Shown here piece by piece: positions 20,722 through 32,765 of a DNA stretch of 64,000 bases. This DNA comes from Proales similis (lineage: Eukaryota > Rotifera > Eurotatoria > Ploima > Proalidae). The notes beneath the pieces are model-generated. The model did no database searches, had not been told where the DNA came from, and saw only the letters and a program-made list of their open reading frames with translations. The stretch is from positions 1,798,001 to 1,862,000 of the forward strand of contig JAGVRJ010000005.1 in the NCBI GenBank assembly GCA_019059635.1, given 5' to 3'. The first letter of the stretch is position 1, and each line of letters opens with the position of its first letter. A program made the position numbers and the translations under genes.

Positions 20722-22225
20722 ATGGAGCTTGAAAGCAAAGGTACCGAGGACAATAGTCACCTGGTGGTTAGTGATTACATGCGACGACATGGCCTTGACA
20801 TTCGCCTTCTGCCTCACAAGAAAATGATTAAGCTCACGGACATCGGCCGAGCAGCTCCGGAGCAAAACGCAGACGATGCCTATTCTTCAAAAAGCAGTGA
20901 CCAAATTCAACCAGAAGAACCGAACGAGGCGTCAGCTGAAGAGCTCAAGCGTAAAAAGCGTGAGCCTAGTCTCAAATCAAAGCAAAGACTCACTGCCCAA
21001 GACCTCGAACTCATTGTCTCTTTGATCAAAACTAAAAAGGCTCGAGTTTACATGGCCGATGAAGCCAAAGAAATGTACATTGACAAAATACTTCGAATCG
21101 AAAGCGAAGAGAATCAGGCGTTCTCGAACGGCAAAACAGAGGCGTTCCTAAAGAAAAGCATGTTCACCAAGGAGCTGAGTGGCCTATTTGACACATTTGT
21201 CGAATGCCTTCACGCGCAGGAATTCGAACAATCTGAAAAAGGCCTCGCAAAGCCAATTTTAAAATGCCTGGTCATCAACTGCGGATTCAGCTCAGTGAGC
21301 GAGGCAGAGATGACTCGGCACATAAAGAGACATCTTGCTCAAGACGGCTTTACTTGCTCTGTGTGCGGAGGGCAGTTCGCCTCGCTCACAAACTTGCAGC
21401 GACACAGCAGAATTCACTCAATAGACAGTAGCCAGCTGATTGCTTGTGAATTCTGCGATTACAAAGGCTCAACTCCGACCCATCTGAATCGACACATGGC
21501 TCATAAACATCTTGAACGCTCGCTTCCCTGTCCCCATTGCAGCTTCATGGGCGCCACAAATGCCGAGCTCAAGATTCATATGGCTCGTAAGCACCTTGAG
21601 CTTACTGGCCGAAATCCGGACTTTTTGCCCAAATATCTAAGAAAAGACTACGAATGTGAAGCTTGTCAATTGCATTTCAACGACTTCAAGGCAAGTTACT
21701 CTTTTTTTTTTCAAGTTCATTCTTTTTAATTCAAACACGCTTCACTCACAGGAGTACCAAGTTCATTTGTACAGTCACACGAGCGAAAAGAACAAGTACA
21801 GATGTCCACAGTGTGTTTATAATTGCAAAAGTCTGAGCAAACTGAAGCGCCATATGTTGTATCATTCTGGAGAGCGCAACTACGATTGCGAACAGTGCGG
21901 AAAGAAGTTCTATCAGATTGAGCATTTAAAGCGGCATTTACATGCCATACATCAAATTGAGATGGAAATTATTAAAAGTGAACACAGTAAACAGCAAAGA
22001 GTGCCGGGCTCGCGGCCGAGTAAGAAAGTCATTGAGCTGCCAGACCCTTGGACCAATGGACTGGAACGTGCGACGGCGCGCATCAAAAAACAGCCATCGC
22101 ACAAAACGGACGAAAAGCAGCAAATCAGAGAGTTCATCAGCACCACGTCGCAGTTCATAAGAAAACAAAATCTCTCTCCGGACTCGGTCACGATAAATCC
22201 GATTTTATTTAAAAATCTAAGCTAA
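20722..22225 (+). CDS. C2H2 zinc-finger protein
   Basis: Two exons: 20722-21690 and 21752-22225; 480 aa. The intron has a GC donor (AAG|GCAAGT) and a CAG acceptor. The N-terminal 180 residues are charged, without a recognisable domain. From about residue 182 to 425 there is a tandem array of C2H2 fingers, among them CSVCGGQFASLTNLQRHSRIH, CEFCDYKGSTPTHLNRHMAHKH, CPHCSFMGATNAELKIHMARKH, CPQCVYNCKSLSKLKRHMLYH and CEQCGKKFYQIEHLKRHLHAIH. The fingers alternate between classical and degenerate linkers, as in multi-finger transcriptional regulators. A basic C-terminal tail follows. Probable sequence-specific DNA binding in the nucleus; no orthologue is assigned. Confidence 0.85.
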
Positions 22226-22264
22226 ATCTTTTCTTATTTCTCCATCAGAGTCTATTGATCAAAT

Positions 22265-23601
22265 CTAAACTTTTGAGACAACTTGACGGCCTGAGTGCTC
22301 TTCATTGCAGGCTTTTTTTGAATAAACATTTTTACTGTAAACGTTCAGGGCGATACCAGAAAGGACAATGAGGCCGGACCACAAGTACCTTGGGTCACAA
22401 TTGAATGAAAAGTGGGAAAATTAGAAAGCTAGAGCTACTGCTTACTGTATCGTGAACGGTTTGGGTATTAGGATAAACGAAAGGACAATGGTGACCGCTT
22501 TTCGAAATGTTGTCACTGTCAATTTAAATTGCCTTCTTGAGAGGTGTAAAGCGTGATTTCAAGGTCAAGTATTGCAAACCTGTAACGGCCATGAGAGCAC
22601 CAAAATAGCGCACCAACGCCAGAACAGAGATGAGACCGAAATAGCCGAATGAAGAATACAAAAACATGGCTCCAACCGATCTCGAAGGATTCTAGTTAGA
22701 TTCAATCATCAATCAATCTCATTACGAGGATGTGATAAGCTGGGTTAGGTTTGGGCGGGGGGGGGGAGTCGATCATTACAGTACCTTCAAACAGTATGAT
22801 ATTGAAGAAATCAAGCTAAAATAGGGGCTCAGCTGTATCAATAGCAAATAAACAGCACCGATTGAATAAGAATAGAATATCACTTCATAGGTGTCGGCGT
22901 TGTGGGATTTCATCACTTTCTCTTGGTAATTGCCAATGAATGCATCGCCAATCAACGCCAGAGAAACCAGGAAAATGCCGACAAAACTGAAATTCGGCTG
23001 GATCAGAGTATCAGCGAGCGTGAAGAAAACGAGACCAAAGCACATAAGGAAAACAGCCAAGTAGTCAAACAAATTGTATTTCTTCCCTGTGTAAGAGTAC
23101 CAATTACCAACTTAAAGGAGTTGATGACTTTCACCAGCAATTTACCGAGTAATACGATCGACACGATCATGACTGGAATCAGTTTGCACGATTTGAACAC
23201 ACTGAATGTGGGATAGTTGAGGTAACCGACGGCAACATTCGAAAATCCGATCGCTGTGATTGTTATGAATGCAATCAAATAATACACCTTTATAGGCGCC
23301 CTTTCGAATCAGCATAGATGAGGATGGGAAAAAAACGTTCGGCATTTTATACTCACTTTGGCTGGCCGATTCTTTTTTTTCCACGTTTTAGATTGAATGC
23401 TGCGAAAATAGAGTAAAAAACAAACTGAAGTGTGGTCATGAATATCGAGTGATTCTTCAGCTCTTCATCCTTGAATATAATCTCATGTAAATAGCCATAG
23501 TAGAGATTGAGGAAAAATGCCGTCGATGCAAGGACGATGAATTGGCTATTCCTTGATAGCTTAGTCAAATTAATTCCGAATAGAAAATTTTCATCCTCCA
23601 T
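22265..23601 (-). CDS. SLC35B3: SLC35B3-like PAPS/nucleotide-sugar transporter, copy A
   Basis: Six exons: 23601-23357, 23300-23146, 23086-22785, 22691-22580, 22515-22446, 22388-22265; 335 aa. SLC35B3 (PAPST2) imports the sulfate donor PAPS into the Golgi. About ten hydrophobic segments are visible, with the family motifs GYLNYPTFSVFKSCKLIPVM, GDAFIGNYQEKVMK, YSYSIGAVYLL, RYFGALMAVTVTTFRKAVTI and PFTIQYLWSGLIVLSGI. It has a 302-base exon 3 and an intron at LK|NP, the arrangement shared with copy C but not with B and D. It has the most divergent loop 1 (KNHSIFMTTLQ). Transport substrate is inferred from family only. The intron after exon 3 contains a G run at 22755-22766. Confidence 0.85.
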
Positions 23602-23717
23602 TCGTTTGCCTTTTAGAATAAGAATTATTACTTGAAACTTAATTAGATCTTAATCCGATTTCATTCGAATTAATCAAAGAGTTAAACATGCAAGGAAACT
23701 TAAAAAGGAAAATTTAT

Positions 23718-25051
23718 TTAACTTGGGAGCGAATTTTGAGATTTCCTAAGCCTGGATTGCACGAATTCTTTTAAAATTGGCTCCCATTGCTGCCTATTTT
23801 TGCTCAACAAGTTCAAATAAATGCCCAATACTACCAGCAGACCTGACCATAAGTATCTGGACGCAAATTTTTAAATTGAATCAGATCGATTTGTGAGGAA
23901 ATAATTCACTTACTGAAATGAGAACGGCTTGGTAAACAATATAAACGAGAGCACGATGGTCATGGCCTTTCGGCAAGTTGTCACTAAAAAAAGAAATGCT
24001 TAATTTGAAATTCAAAAAATACAATATTTTGGAAAAATAATTCCGCACCAGTAACGGCAATCAAGGCACCATAAGTCTTGACAAACGTCAGAACAATGTT
24101 GGTTCCTAGGTATCCGCTCAGCGATAAAATGAAAAGGTGTCTCAATAGATCATAAGGGCTTGAAGCCCAAACTTGAATTGCTCCGATCAAATCATCAAAC
24201 AGTAGCTCTCCGATTAGAATGTAAAGGGCTCCGATTGAATACGAGTAGAGCACAACTTCTACATTCGACGCACCGCTCTGTTTCATGTGCTTTTCTTGAA
24301 AGTTTCCGATCGCAGCGTCGGCCACCAGTGCCCCGCAGATCAGCACAACGCCTAGACTTGAAGCTAGAGGCGAGTTGGGGCAAATGAGCGAGAAAAATCG
24401 ACTACGGACCGATCGGTTGGAAGGTGGGCTGCAGCTGCACGTCAGCAAGAGTGAAGAATATGAGGCCCACGCTCATGCAGACTGAAGCGCTAACGTCATA
24501 GACGTTGAACTGTTTGCCTGTCAAGCCATGCAGGTAAGATCGCGTAGGCAGAGGAGGGCAGAAGAGAAGAATGAGAAACCTTGGATGAGGATTCCGCCGA
24601 TGAGCACTGGAATGAGTTTGCAGCATTTGAACATGACCTGTGTTGGGTAGTTGAGGTAGGGCAGCGCAGCGTTCGAGAGGCCCATAGTTGCCACTGTGAG
24701 GAACGCGAGCATTAAGTAGACGTTTAGCGAGACCCTAAATGGGGTTGGATCGGTTTCGGTTGGATCGAATATTTTCATCGTTCGTTAGACTTACTTTCTT
24801 GGCCCGGATCCTCTCAGCTTTGATTCGAAAAATGCATATATGGTGTACATGAAGAATTGAAAAAGTGAAATCGCCCATGGATAATTTTTAACGCCTGGAA
24901 TGGTGTATATTGATTCTTGAACGTATGCATAGGTGAGGAAAAATCCGAATAAAGCTGCACTAAGGATGATAAATTGAGCATATCCTGACAATTTGGACAA
25001 ATCGAGTCCTAAAAGTTCAACTTTATTTTTCTCAGGCTGCTCAGGCGTCAT
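23718..25051 (-). CDS. SLC35B3: SLC35B3-like transporter, copy B
   Basis: Six exons: 25051-24795, 24734-24580, 24517-24410, 24351-24049, 23983-23914, 23856-23718; 343 aa. Motifs: LNYPTQVMFKCCKLIPVLIG, GILIQGKQFNVYDVSASVC, VADAAIGNFQEKHMK, VVLYSYSIGALYILIGEL, TYGALIAVTVTTCRKAMTI and YLWSGLLVVLGIYLN. The N-terminus (MTPEQPEKNKVELLGLDLSK) is cytosolic and hydrophilic. It differs from A and C by an intron at the IG|VVL position and by lacking the LK|NP intron. Most of exon 2, all of exon 3 and the first part of exon 4, with the two introns between them, are nearly identical to copy D. The ATG at 25051 is 671 bases from the divergent PSMD8 start. Confidence 0.9.
24192..24729 (-). repeat. near-identical tract shared with copy D (gene-conversion candidate)
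   Basis: Matches 33254-33791 base for base with four mismatches in 538 positions by my count. It covers exon 2, introns 2 and 3, exon 3 and the start of exon 4. Sequence on both sides diverges sharply between the two copies. Confidence 0.9.
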
Positions 25052-25722
25052 TCTAAAATATTTAGAAATAAAATAAGGGCTGAAATGAACTCAATAGCTA
25101 CAATTGCTTATGACCAAATCTTCTGGCTTGCGATTTAAAAGACATAATTTTTCGTCTAAGGTATGCAGCTCTGCTCACTACTCTGTTTATGCCCAATGCA
25201 CTCATCCATACGAGCTAGTCATAATTCGTTAGCAACTTTATAACTCAACTCAGCAACTCGATTCAAAGCTCAGGATTTGCCAAATCAATAACGACTAGGA
25301 TTTTAAGAAATTTTAGAGGTGATCGCACAGCTGTCAGCTGAGAAATCATAATGCATCTGATACGCTGTTCCTAGAAATTTTTTCTCAAAAACTCTCTAAA
25401 ACATCTATAAAATTAATAATAGGAATTGAACAAATAACGACTAAACAATCGTATTAATCAATCAAGTTCAACAGTAACATTTCTTTCAGTTGACTTGTTT
25501 TTTAATTCGAAAAATAGAACTACTGAGAAATAGAACATAGAGAAAAGAAGCAAATTTTAGAAAAATCAATTTATGAGGCAAACCATTTTTAAACGCGACA
25601 AAAATTGAAGCTAGCTCTGAAACTGAGTGAACACACAAGTAGCGCGATTGCAAATCTGCTCGGTCAGTTTGCTCTCAGATTGAATCGAGTCGAAAGTTGA
25701 AAGCGAATAAAATCTAGCTGAG
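25052..25722. other. intergenic between divergent SLC35B3-B and PSMD8
   Basis: AT-rich bidirectional 5' region of 671 bases. No coding frame or clear TATA box is seen. Confidence 0.5.
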
Positions 25723-26818
25723 ATGAGAAAAGAGGCTGTTGAGCTCTATAATAAATTGACTGCCGAATGGAGCAAGAAGCCGGCAAATTTGGACAGATGC
25801 AGAGAAATTCTCTCAGATTTGAAGGTAAAGCGGCAAGCCAAAGCCCGTTTGAGGTTTTTCGAGTAAAACTCGCCGCCTTGTAGATTATCCTCATCGAAAT
25901 GGAGTTCATTCCAACCCAAACGACCAACAAAGATAAAAAGGAGCTGCATTTAGCCCGTGAGAGACTGCTTGAGAACGAGGCGGCTTTTTTAAAATTACTA
26001 AAATATGTTATTTTCTAGGTGACGTGCTCGAGATTGGCGCTCAATGGGCTGTGGCTGTCGGAGACATATCCGCCTTTGAACGCTACATCAGTCAACTAAA
26101 GACGTTTTATTTCGATTTTCAGTGAGTTACTAAATCAGCAATTAAATGAGTCAGCTAGATTAACGGTTGGTCTAATTTTTCAAGTGATCAAATCAGCGAG
26201 TCTCCGTACAAGTACCAGCTGATCGGCTTATACCTTTTGTGCCTTCTAGCCAAAAATCGTTTGGCCGAGTTTCACACCGAACTTGAATTACTCAGCCCGA
26301 AGCTGATTCAAAGCAACATTTACATTCGCCATCCGGTCTCTCTGGAACAGTATTTAATGGAGGGAAGCTATAACAAAGTCTTCTTGTCCAAAGGAAACGT
26401 CCCTGCGCCTTCGTACAACTTTTTCATGGACATTTTGCTGCGCACTATCCGGTAAGCTCAATCTAGTACATTCCAACCGGCTCGGCTTTTAAATGCCCAG
26501 TTCACCCAAAAGAGATGAGATCGCCAGCTGTATGGAAGCGGCCTATGATCGAATACTGTTCAACGAAGCTGGAAACATGCTCTACTTTAAAAAGCAAGAG
26601 GAGCTTGTTGAATTCGCTCGCGAGGTAAAAGCCTTCACTGTCTGTTGTGTGCCGAGCGTCTAACGAACGATTTAAAGCGCAACTGGAACTTGGCCGCCGA
26701 CAATTATTTTTATTTTAAGCAAAAACTGGCCAGCGAGAGTGACAGCCACTCGATCCCCTCTCACGATCTCGTTCATCAAATGATCGAATACGCCAAAGAG
26801 CTCGAAATCATTGTCTAA
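25723..26818 (+). CDS. PSMD8: 26S proteasome regulatory subunit Rpn12
   Basis: Six exons: 25723-25824, 25884-25956, 26019-26121, 26185-26451, 26513-26624, 26678-26818; 265 aa. PSMD8/Rpn12 is a lid subunit of the 19S regulatory particle, needed for lid assembly. Visible family stretches: [89 protein letters not shown] and a C-terminal PCI-type region including [17 protein letters not shown]. The length matches the core of human PSMD8. The ATG at 25723 is used because the upstream region has no longer conserved frame. A polyadenylation signal follows at 26910, and MED6 starts 214 bases downstream on the same strand. Confidence 0.93.
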
Positions 26819-26909
26819 GCGTTTGTTGCCGATTGCCTAGCCACATGAGACTTGAATTTCACACTTGATTCAATAGACACACATCAACAAAGAGTTCCAA
26901 TCGAATCTT

Positions 26910-26915
26910 AATAAA
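26910..26915 (+). promoter_or_regulatory. polyadenylation signal of PSMD8
   Basis: AATAAA 92 bases after the PSMD8 stop. Confidence 0.6.
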
Positions 26916-27032
26916 AAACTTGTAATAATCAGCGCAAATCTAAATGTATTCTCAAACTTGGACTCGATTAAATGAGTCGTAAGCTCAAGCTGTGAATTCC
27001 CCTCATTCAATAATGGCTCAGTTTTGAAAAGA

Positions 27033-28028
27033 ATGGCGGCGAGTTTCGGAACAAGTCAGTTGTCTTTGAAACTTCTATTGAACATTTTTATTTCAACAAA
27101 TTATTCATTCAATTGAAAAGAGAACAAGCTGCACATGAGCTGGTCTGACAGCGCCTTTTTCCCCTGGCTGAATGAAACCACTGTTTTGGACTATTTCTGC
27201 GATCCACGCAATCCATTCTACAATATTGAATGCAACAATCAGCTTCTTCGAATGCAAAACACAAATCCAGACCAGCTGGTGTATGTAGACGTTCGAATGA
27301 GCTCGATTGAACTTTAAAATAAATTCAATTTCCAGCTACATGATCGGTATCGAGTATCAGGTTTTCTTGAGTCAGCCACCGTTGTACGTTATTCGAAAAG
27401 TGCAACGCAATTCGCCCAAAGAAGGTCTGTCTTGCTCACAGTAAATTGAACTTTTCGCCTTTCTGAACGTGCCAGTGGTTAAGTGGTGCCCATGTCCTAT
27501 TACTACATTTTGAACGGAATCGTCTACCAGGCACCTGATCTCATCTCAGTGCTGAGTGCGCGTCTTCAAATGGCTTCGCACTATCTTGAAGAATGCCTGA
27601 ACACAGGTAGCTCTCCAATTCTATGTATTGACTTAATTCAATCACTTAAATTATTTATGTGTGCGATTAGCGTTCGATCACTATCGCTTTAATCCGTCAC
27701 GAGGCTATTACTGGGATTTTGATTCAAGTAGAAAATTTCGCTTGCCGATCTAATTCTATCCTGTGTGCTAATCGCAATAAACGAACAAGCATCGAAAAAA
27801 AGAGAAACTGGGCAAAATAAAGTGACACCGTTTCAGCAGGAGCGCGTCGATCTCTTACTGCGCGAATTCTCAAGCAAATTCCAGCCGTTCACCAGCAACG
27901 ACCACGTCGACGGACTTGGATTGAGCGAAGAGACGAAGCAAAATGGCCAATCCGAAGAGTCTGCTCACAGCAAAAACATCAACGGAGTTGAACAGCCCGT
28001 TGAGAAAAAAATGAAAATGAATTTATAA
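27033..28028 (+). CDS. MED6: Mediator complex subunit 6
   Basis: Six exons: 27033-27054, 27121-27280, 27336-27424, 27484-27606, 27671-27727, 27790-28028; 229 aa. MED6 is a head-module subunit of Mediator that contacts RNA polymerase II. Conserved parts: HMSWSDSAFFPWL, LDYFCDPRNPFYNIECNNQL, YMIGIEYQVFL, YVIRKVQRNSPKEVVPMSYY, YILNGIVYQAPDLISVLSAR, HYRFNPSRGYYWDFD and FQQERVDLLLREFSSKF. Exon 1 encodes only MAASFGT plus one base; the ATG at 27135 inside exon 2 is the alternative start if that exon is wrong. The acceptor of exon 6 (GAACAAG|CA) was chosen for frame and could shift by a few residues. The C-terminal tail is polar and ends in basic residues, like the human protein. Confidence 0.92.
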
Positions 28029-28228
28029 AATAAGCAAATTAAACATTCTGTAACTATTTTCTTCACTTTTTGATCTAGATCGCCTAAATAAAATCATCAT
28101 CGTCTAATGAACAAGATGATTATAATGATGCAATAAACTGCCCCTCATTCCTCCCCGCCGTTCCCAATAGAATCAGCTTCATAGCTAGGGGCTCGAGAGC
28201 GTAACCATGGTAACCAGGCTCTCATTAT

Positions 28229-31093
28229 ATGGCAAGCGAAAATAAACCAAGCCAGAGCGTTCAGAACTACGTCAAGATAATGGAGCTGTTGACAATAAAC
28301 AAGAAGGACCCGAATCAGAAGGAAGAGACCGGGCCACGAGTGGACTCCGAAGACAGAGAAGAACGAATCGAGGCGCGTAGGCTACGCATTCAACGGAGAA
28401 ATGAGCTCAGACGAAAGTGAGATTCAAATGAGCTCATCGTTAATAGAGAACGGGTGAAGAATAAAAAATTTTAATTGAAAGGAAACTGAATGGCGAAGAA
28501 ACGTTCGAAGAGAAGACTGTCAGCTTGGGCAAAGGGCGCCAGCAAATAGAAGATTCAAGGCAACGTTTACTCAAACTAGAACGTGACGGCCTGGAGCTGG
28601 TTTGAACTGCCTTTGCAATCTTTGTAAATCATCCAAAGCCTCAAGTAGACTACGAAAAGGTTACAAACGTCCGAGTGGCCGGCGACATTCGTGAGCACAC
28701 CAGACGAACCGAGGAAGAAGAGGCGGCCCGACTTCGCCGAGAACAACTCGAGCAGGAAGCCAAGTCGGCCACCGAAAAGTTCGAAGAGTTGTCGAAAAAA
28801 TGGGAAACTGCTCGTGGCAAAGACATCCCGCAGCAGCTTCACGAGGTGCCTTTTACTATAGCAGCCATCGCTTGTCTAATTAAAGCAAACGCGACTGATT
28901 TTAGCTGCTGATGGACCAGAAGCATTTGTGCGACTCAATGATGGAAGAAAAGAACAAGCTGATCAACGACTTTAAAAGCGTATGCTCTTTTGTTGAGAGT
29001 CGAATTTCTTCTAAATTCTGAGCAATTTTAATCAAACAGGAGCTTAGAGACAAAGACGACGAGTACGTTAAATCGCTGAAAAAGTTCGGAGAAGAAATCG
29101 ATCTTTTGCTTGAGCGAATGAAAGATCAAGTGTTTAACATGAGAAAATTCTACACCGAAGAGTTAAACAACGTAGAGGTAGGAGCCGTGGTTGAAATTGA
29201 CAAGATTGGACGGTAATTTGATTTGAATATTTGAAGACTGCGTTCATAAGCGAGCGAAAAGAGCTGCTCGACTCGCAAAGAGCCGAATGGAATCAGACAA
29301 TGGCCGAACGAAAGACGAAAGAAGAAGCGTTCATGGCGGCGCGATTCAAACGTGTCGAGGAAAACGAAAAAGAACTGCACGAGCTCCAAGTTCAATATGC
29401 TGAAGAGTTCAACGAGATTAAGATAAGAAACGAAATGGACGTTCAGTTTGCCCAGCAAGACTTTCAAAGGCGCAAGGCGGCCAATCAACTGCAACAGGAA
29501 AAGCTTGACTACAACTACCAGGTCTTGCTCAAGCGCGAAGAAGAGAACTCAAAGACAATAAATAGACAGAGGCGACGCTTAACCAAGCTCAACGACGTGC
29601 TGACCAAGCTGAAGAAAAAACTGAGCGAGCAAACCAGACAATACAAGCAAGAGAACGAGCAGCTCACCGAAGAGTACAAGCGCGTAACCGACATGTTCAA
29701 AGAGCTTCAGGAAAAGTCGCGGCATTTCTTGGCAGTCGATTTGAAAAAATTCTATGACATTTGGACAATGAATGAGAAAACCTGCAAAGAGCTCGCCTCA
29801 AGCCTACTGAACGTAGACAAAATCATACACGAACAGCAGCTCGGCCTTGAGTGGATTTCACCCGATGTGTAAGTTTAGTCGAATTTCAACTTCACACACA
29901 TCAAATGAATTGTTTAATCATGGCAATTTAGCAAGTTCATGGAGAATGAAGGGCCAATTAACGGCAGCAACCAAATGAAAAGTGGCAAAGAGTTCCTTTC
30001 TGAGCTAATGGAGTCAGTGACCAGTTCGAGGACCGGTGACTCGGCCGCACCGAGCCGCTATGGACAATCGAGTGCTCATTCTGACGATGCTTCAATGGCC
30101 AACATTGATCTCACTGACTCAGACCTGGACGCAAGCAGCCCAACTGACTTCAAGCGCAAAACGATTCTTAATTTGTCAAATGAAGTATTGGGCAAAATCA
30201 TGGGTCTCTTGGCGCAAGAAGGCGTAAGTACTCTTATTGGCGCCTCTGCACGGCAACTCCACGTCTGATCAATTATTTTGCCTTTGACAGGAATTTCTAC
30301 TCGAGCAAAAGCTAAGTGCACTGCTCGAGCCTCTGGAGCATCATGAGCAAACATTGGTCAAGCTCGACTCAATATTTAAAGCGATCGGAATTGAGACCGA
30401 GCATGACGTTCGAGCCTTGGCGCAATATTTCCTTCGAGCAAATGTCTATCAAGCCCTTGTCTCGCAGCACTCTTACTCACTTCATCGAGGAAATTCGAAA
30501 AAAAATAGCGACCTCGAAGCAGATGACCAGAACGAGACAGAAGCTAAACAACACTCTCAGCCGAAACAGGTACCGGACGAATTAGTCAAATTGATCAATC
30601 CGAATCAAGCGGTGGCCGCCTTGAAAGCATTTGTGCTTTTTCACAATCGAAAAGAAAAGTAAGCAAAGCAGCGGCCTTTTCTTAAAAGCTGAGCGGTTTA
30701 AACTGAGTTCAATGTTAAGAAAACAAAAGCTTACCAAATTTAAGCTCGTGAACGTGGACAATCGTGATGACTCAGAAGATCATGAGTACTGGCTAAAATA
30801 TCAAAATCTAATTGACGAGAAAAAAGAGAAGGTCTGGGACGCAATGTTGACCTCGCTCTCCAAATATCAGTAAGAACAATCAGATTGATTCTGCGCTTTT
30901 CTTCAACATTGTTCATTTAAATCCATTTAGCTCGATACTAAATCGACGAGCCGACTTGATTGAGGAGAACAAAGCGTTGGCAAATCAAAATATTGAACTT
31001 CGAATGCTCCTGAGTCAATACATGCAATCGAGCATCAATCAAGAGCTCGCCATACCGCCGACCAAAGTTCTTCAAATGGAATATTCAAATTGA
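28229..31093 (+). CDS. DRC1: dynein regulatory complex subunit 1 (nexin link of motile cilia)
   Basis: Ten exons: 28229-28416, 28482-28599, 28660-28845, 28905-28979, 29040-29177, 29237-29868, 29932-30223, 30291-30658, 30720-30869, 30931-31093; 769 aa (human 740). DRC1 is a coiled-coil scaffold of the nexin-dynein regulatory complex that joins outer doublets and controls ciliary bending. Landmarks: EERIEARRLRIQRRNE, VRVAGDIREHTRR, DDEYVKSLKKFGEEIDLLLE, LDYNYQVLLKREEENSKTI, RHFLAVDLKKFYDIWTMNEK, GLEWISPD, EFLLEQKLSALLEPLE and DSEDHEYWLKYQNL. Most of the protein is Glu/Lys/Arg coiled coil. It ends 75 bases before the convergent stop of SLC35B3 copy C. Its presence implies motile axonemes, at least in sperm. 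Confidence 0.93.
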
Positions 31094-31168
31094 ACTTCGA
31101 TATCAAAAGAAGCAGTTCTCTCTCTCTCTTTCATTTAAATTTTTTCTCTTTTATTTGAATTAAAACAT

Positions 31169-32541
31169 TCAGATGACGAACCGTTCTGTTCGTTTGGGTG
31201 TACTTAAGGCAGGAAACTTAAAACGAACAGAGAGCCATATCGTTCTAAATCTTCTGTTCCAGCTCTCTTGATTTTTGCTGTAAATGTTCAAGTAAATTCC
31301 AATGACAACTAACAGACCGGACCATAGGTACCTGAAGTACAAGCAAAGGCTGTAAAAAGCTTTGTCTCAAGATTAAAACAAGTTTACTGAATGCTTACTG
31401 TAATGAGAAAGGCTTGGCAAACAAGATGAACGATAGAACGATTGTGATTGCTTTGCGGAAAGTGGTCACTAGTAAACGAGAAATACTCGATAAATGATTC
31501 GATAAAGGATTTAGAAAACTCGGCACTCTTACCTGTAACAGCTAGCAAGGCACCGAATTCTTTGACTAGAGTGAGGACAGTGTTCACGGTGAAATAGCCT
31601 GCCACCGAGTAAACGGTCATATAGCCGTAGAGTTGAATCGGGTTCTTGTTCAGATAACTGTTTTAACAGTCGAATCCAATTTGCAAATTATGCTTACCTT
31701 TAAACAGTGCTCGACAGCGGCGAACAGATTTCGAGTGATAAACAGCTCCCAGAACAATATGTACAAGAATCCAAGTGAATATGAATAAAACACCATCTCG
31801 ACATTGCTCGATTTGGCAATTTTCATGACCTTTTCTTGCACGTTGCCTATAAGCGCGTCTGCGCAGAGGGCACAACAGACCAGACCGATTCCGTATAAAT
31901 TAAAGTCCGGGTGAAGCTTAGAGTCGGCGAGAGTGAAGAACCCGAGACCTATGCACATGCAGAGCACGGCCAGCTTGTCGAATATGTTGTATTTCTTGCC
32001 TATTTTCGAATGCTGGATTAAGCCGGAATCCCATTCACACTTGAAAATGAGAGGGGCTGTTTCCTTACTTACCCATCAGAAGAACAGAGCCGATCATTAC
32101 CGGTATGAGCTTGCATGATTTGAACATGTTGAATGTGGGAAAGTTCAAATTGGCCGAGGAGGCATTCGAGAATGCCAGTGTGGAGACGGTCAGAAATGCA
32201 ATGAATGAATAGGTCTTTAGCTTGACCCTTTTGCAGCCTGAGATTAGAACTGCTTGAGTTTAAAGCCAGTTCACATACCGTCGTCGCATGGCAGTCTTGA
32301 AGCTCATGCCGCTCTCGATCAGCATACTTGTAAAAGCAATCAGCGAATAAAATCCGAATTGAACCATTGTCAAGTGCAAATGAAATGGTTTGAAGCCAGG
32401 CACTCGGAATAGTGCTTCGTTCAAATAGCCTTGAACGAGGCTGAAAGCCAGGACTGCTAGCGTTAGTAGCACGAACTGATAAGTTCGGCTGACATTGGTC
32501 AAGTCAAAACTCAAGCATTTGACCTGGTTTTCTGTCATCAT
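31169..32541 (-). CDS. SLC35B3: SLC35B3-like transporter, copy C
   Basis: Six exons: 32541-32279, 32227-32073, 31999-31698, 31644-31533, 31468-31399, 31331-31169; 354 aa. Exons 2 to 5 are 155, 302, 112 and 70 bases, identical in length to copy A, with the same LK|NP intron. Motifs: LNFPTFNMFKSCKLIPVMIG, CADALIGNVQEKVMKIAK, YSYSLGFLYILFWEL, EFGALLAVTVTTFRKAITI and PFSLQYLWSGLLVVIGIYLN. The C-terminal tail is the longest of the four and is basic. I used the ATG at 32541 because it matches the N-terminal length of the other copies; an in-frame ATG at 32661 would add 40 Arg/Ser-rich residues. Confidence 0.88.
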
Positions 32542-32765
32542 GATTGTCACTCGCTTTTCGATTGCCGAGCCCAGGCGTCGAGTGCGACTTGGTGAATAAA
32601 ATATTCCTTCGCTAAAATAAAAAACGTAGGACGTCACCAAATTTCTTTTGGAGCCGCGCATAATTAAACGCAGCGTGTTTTGTGTCTGTTTGGTTCATTG
32701 TAGTTAATTGGTTCAATTCGTTCCAAATAAGACCCCAAAACAAGGTTTATTAAATAAATAACAAC

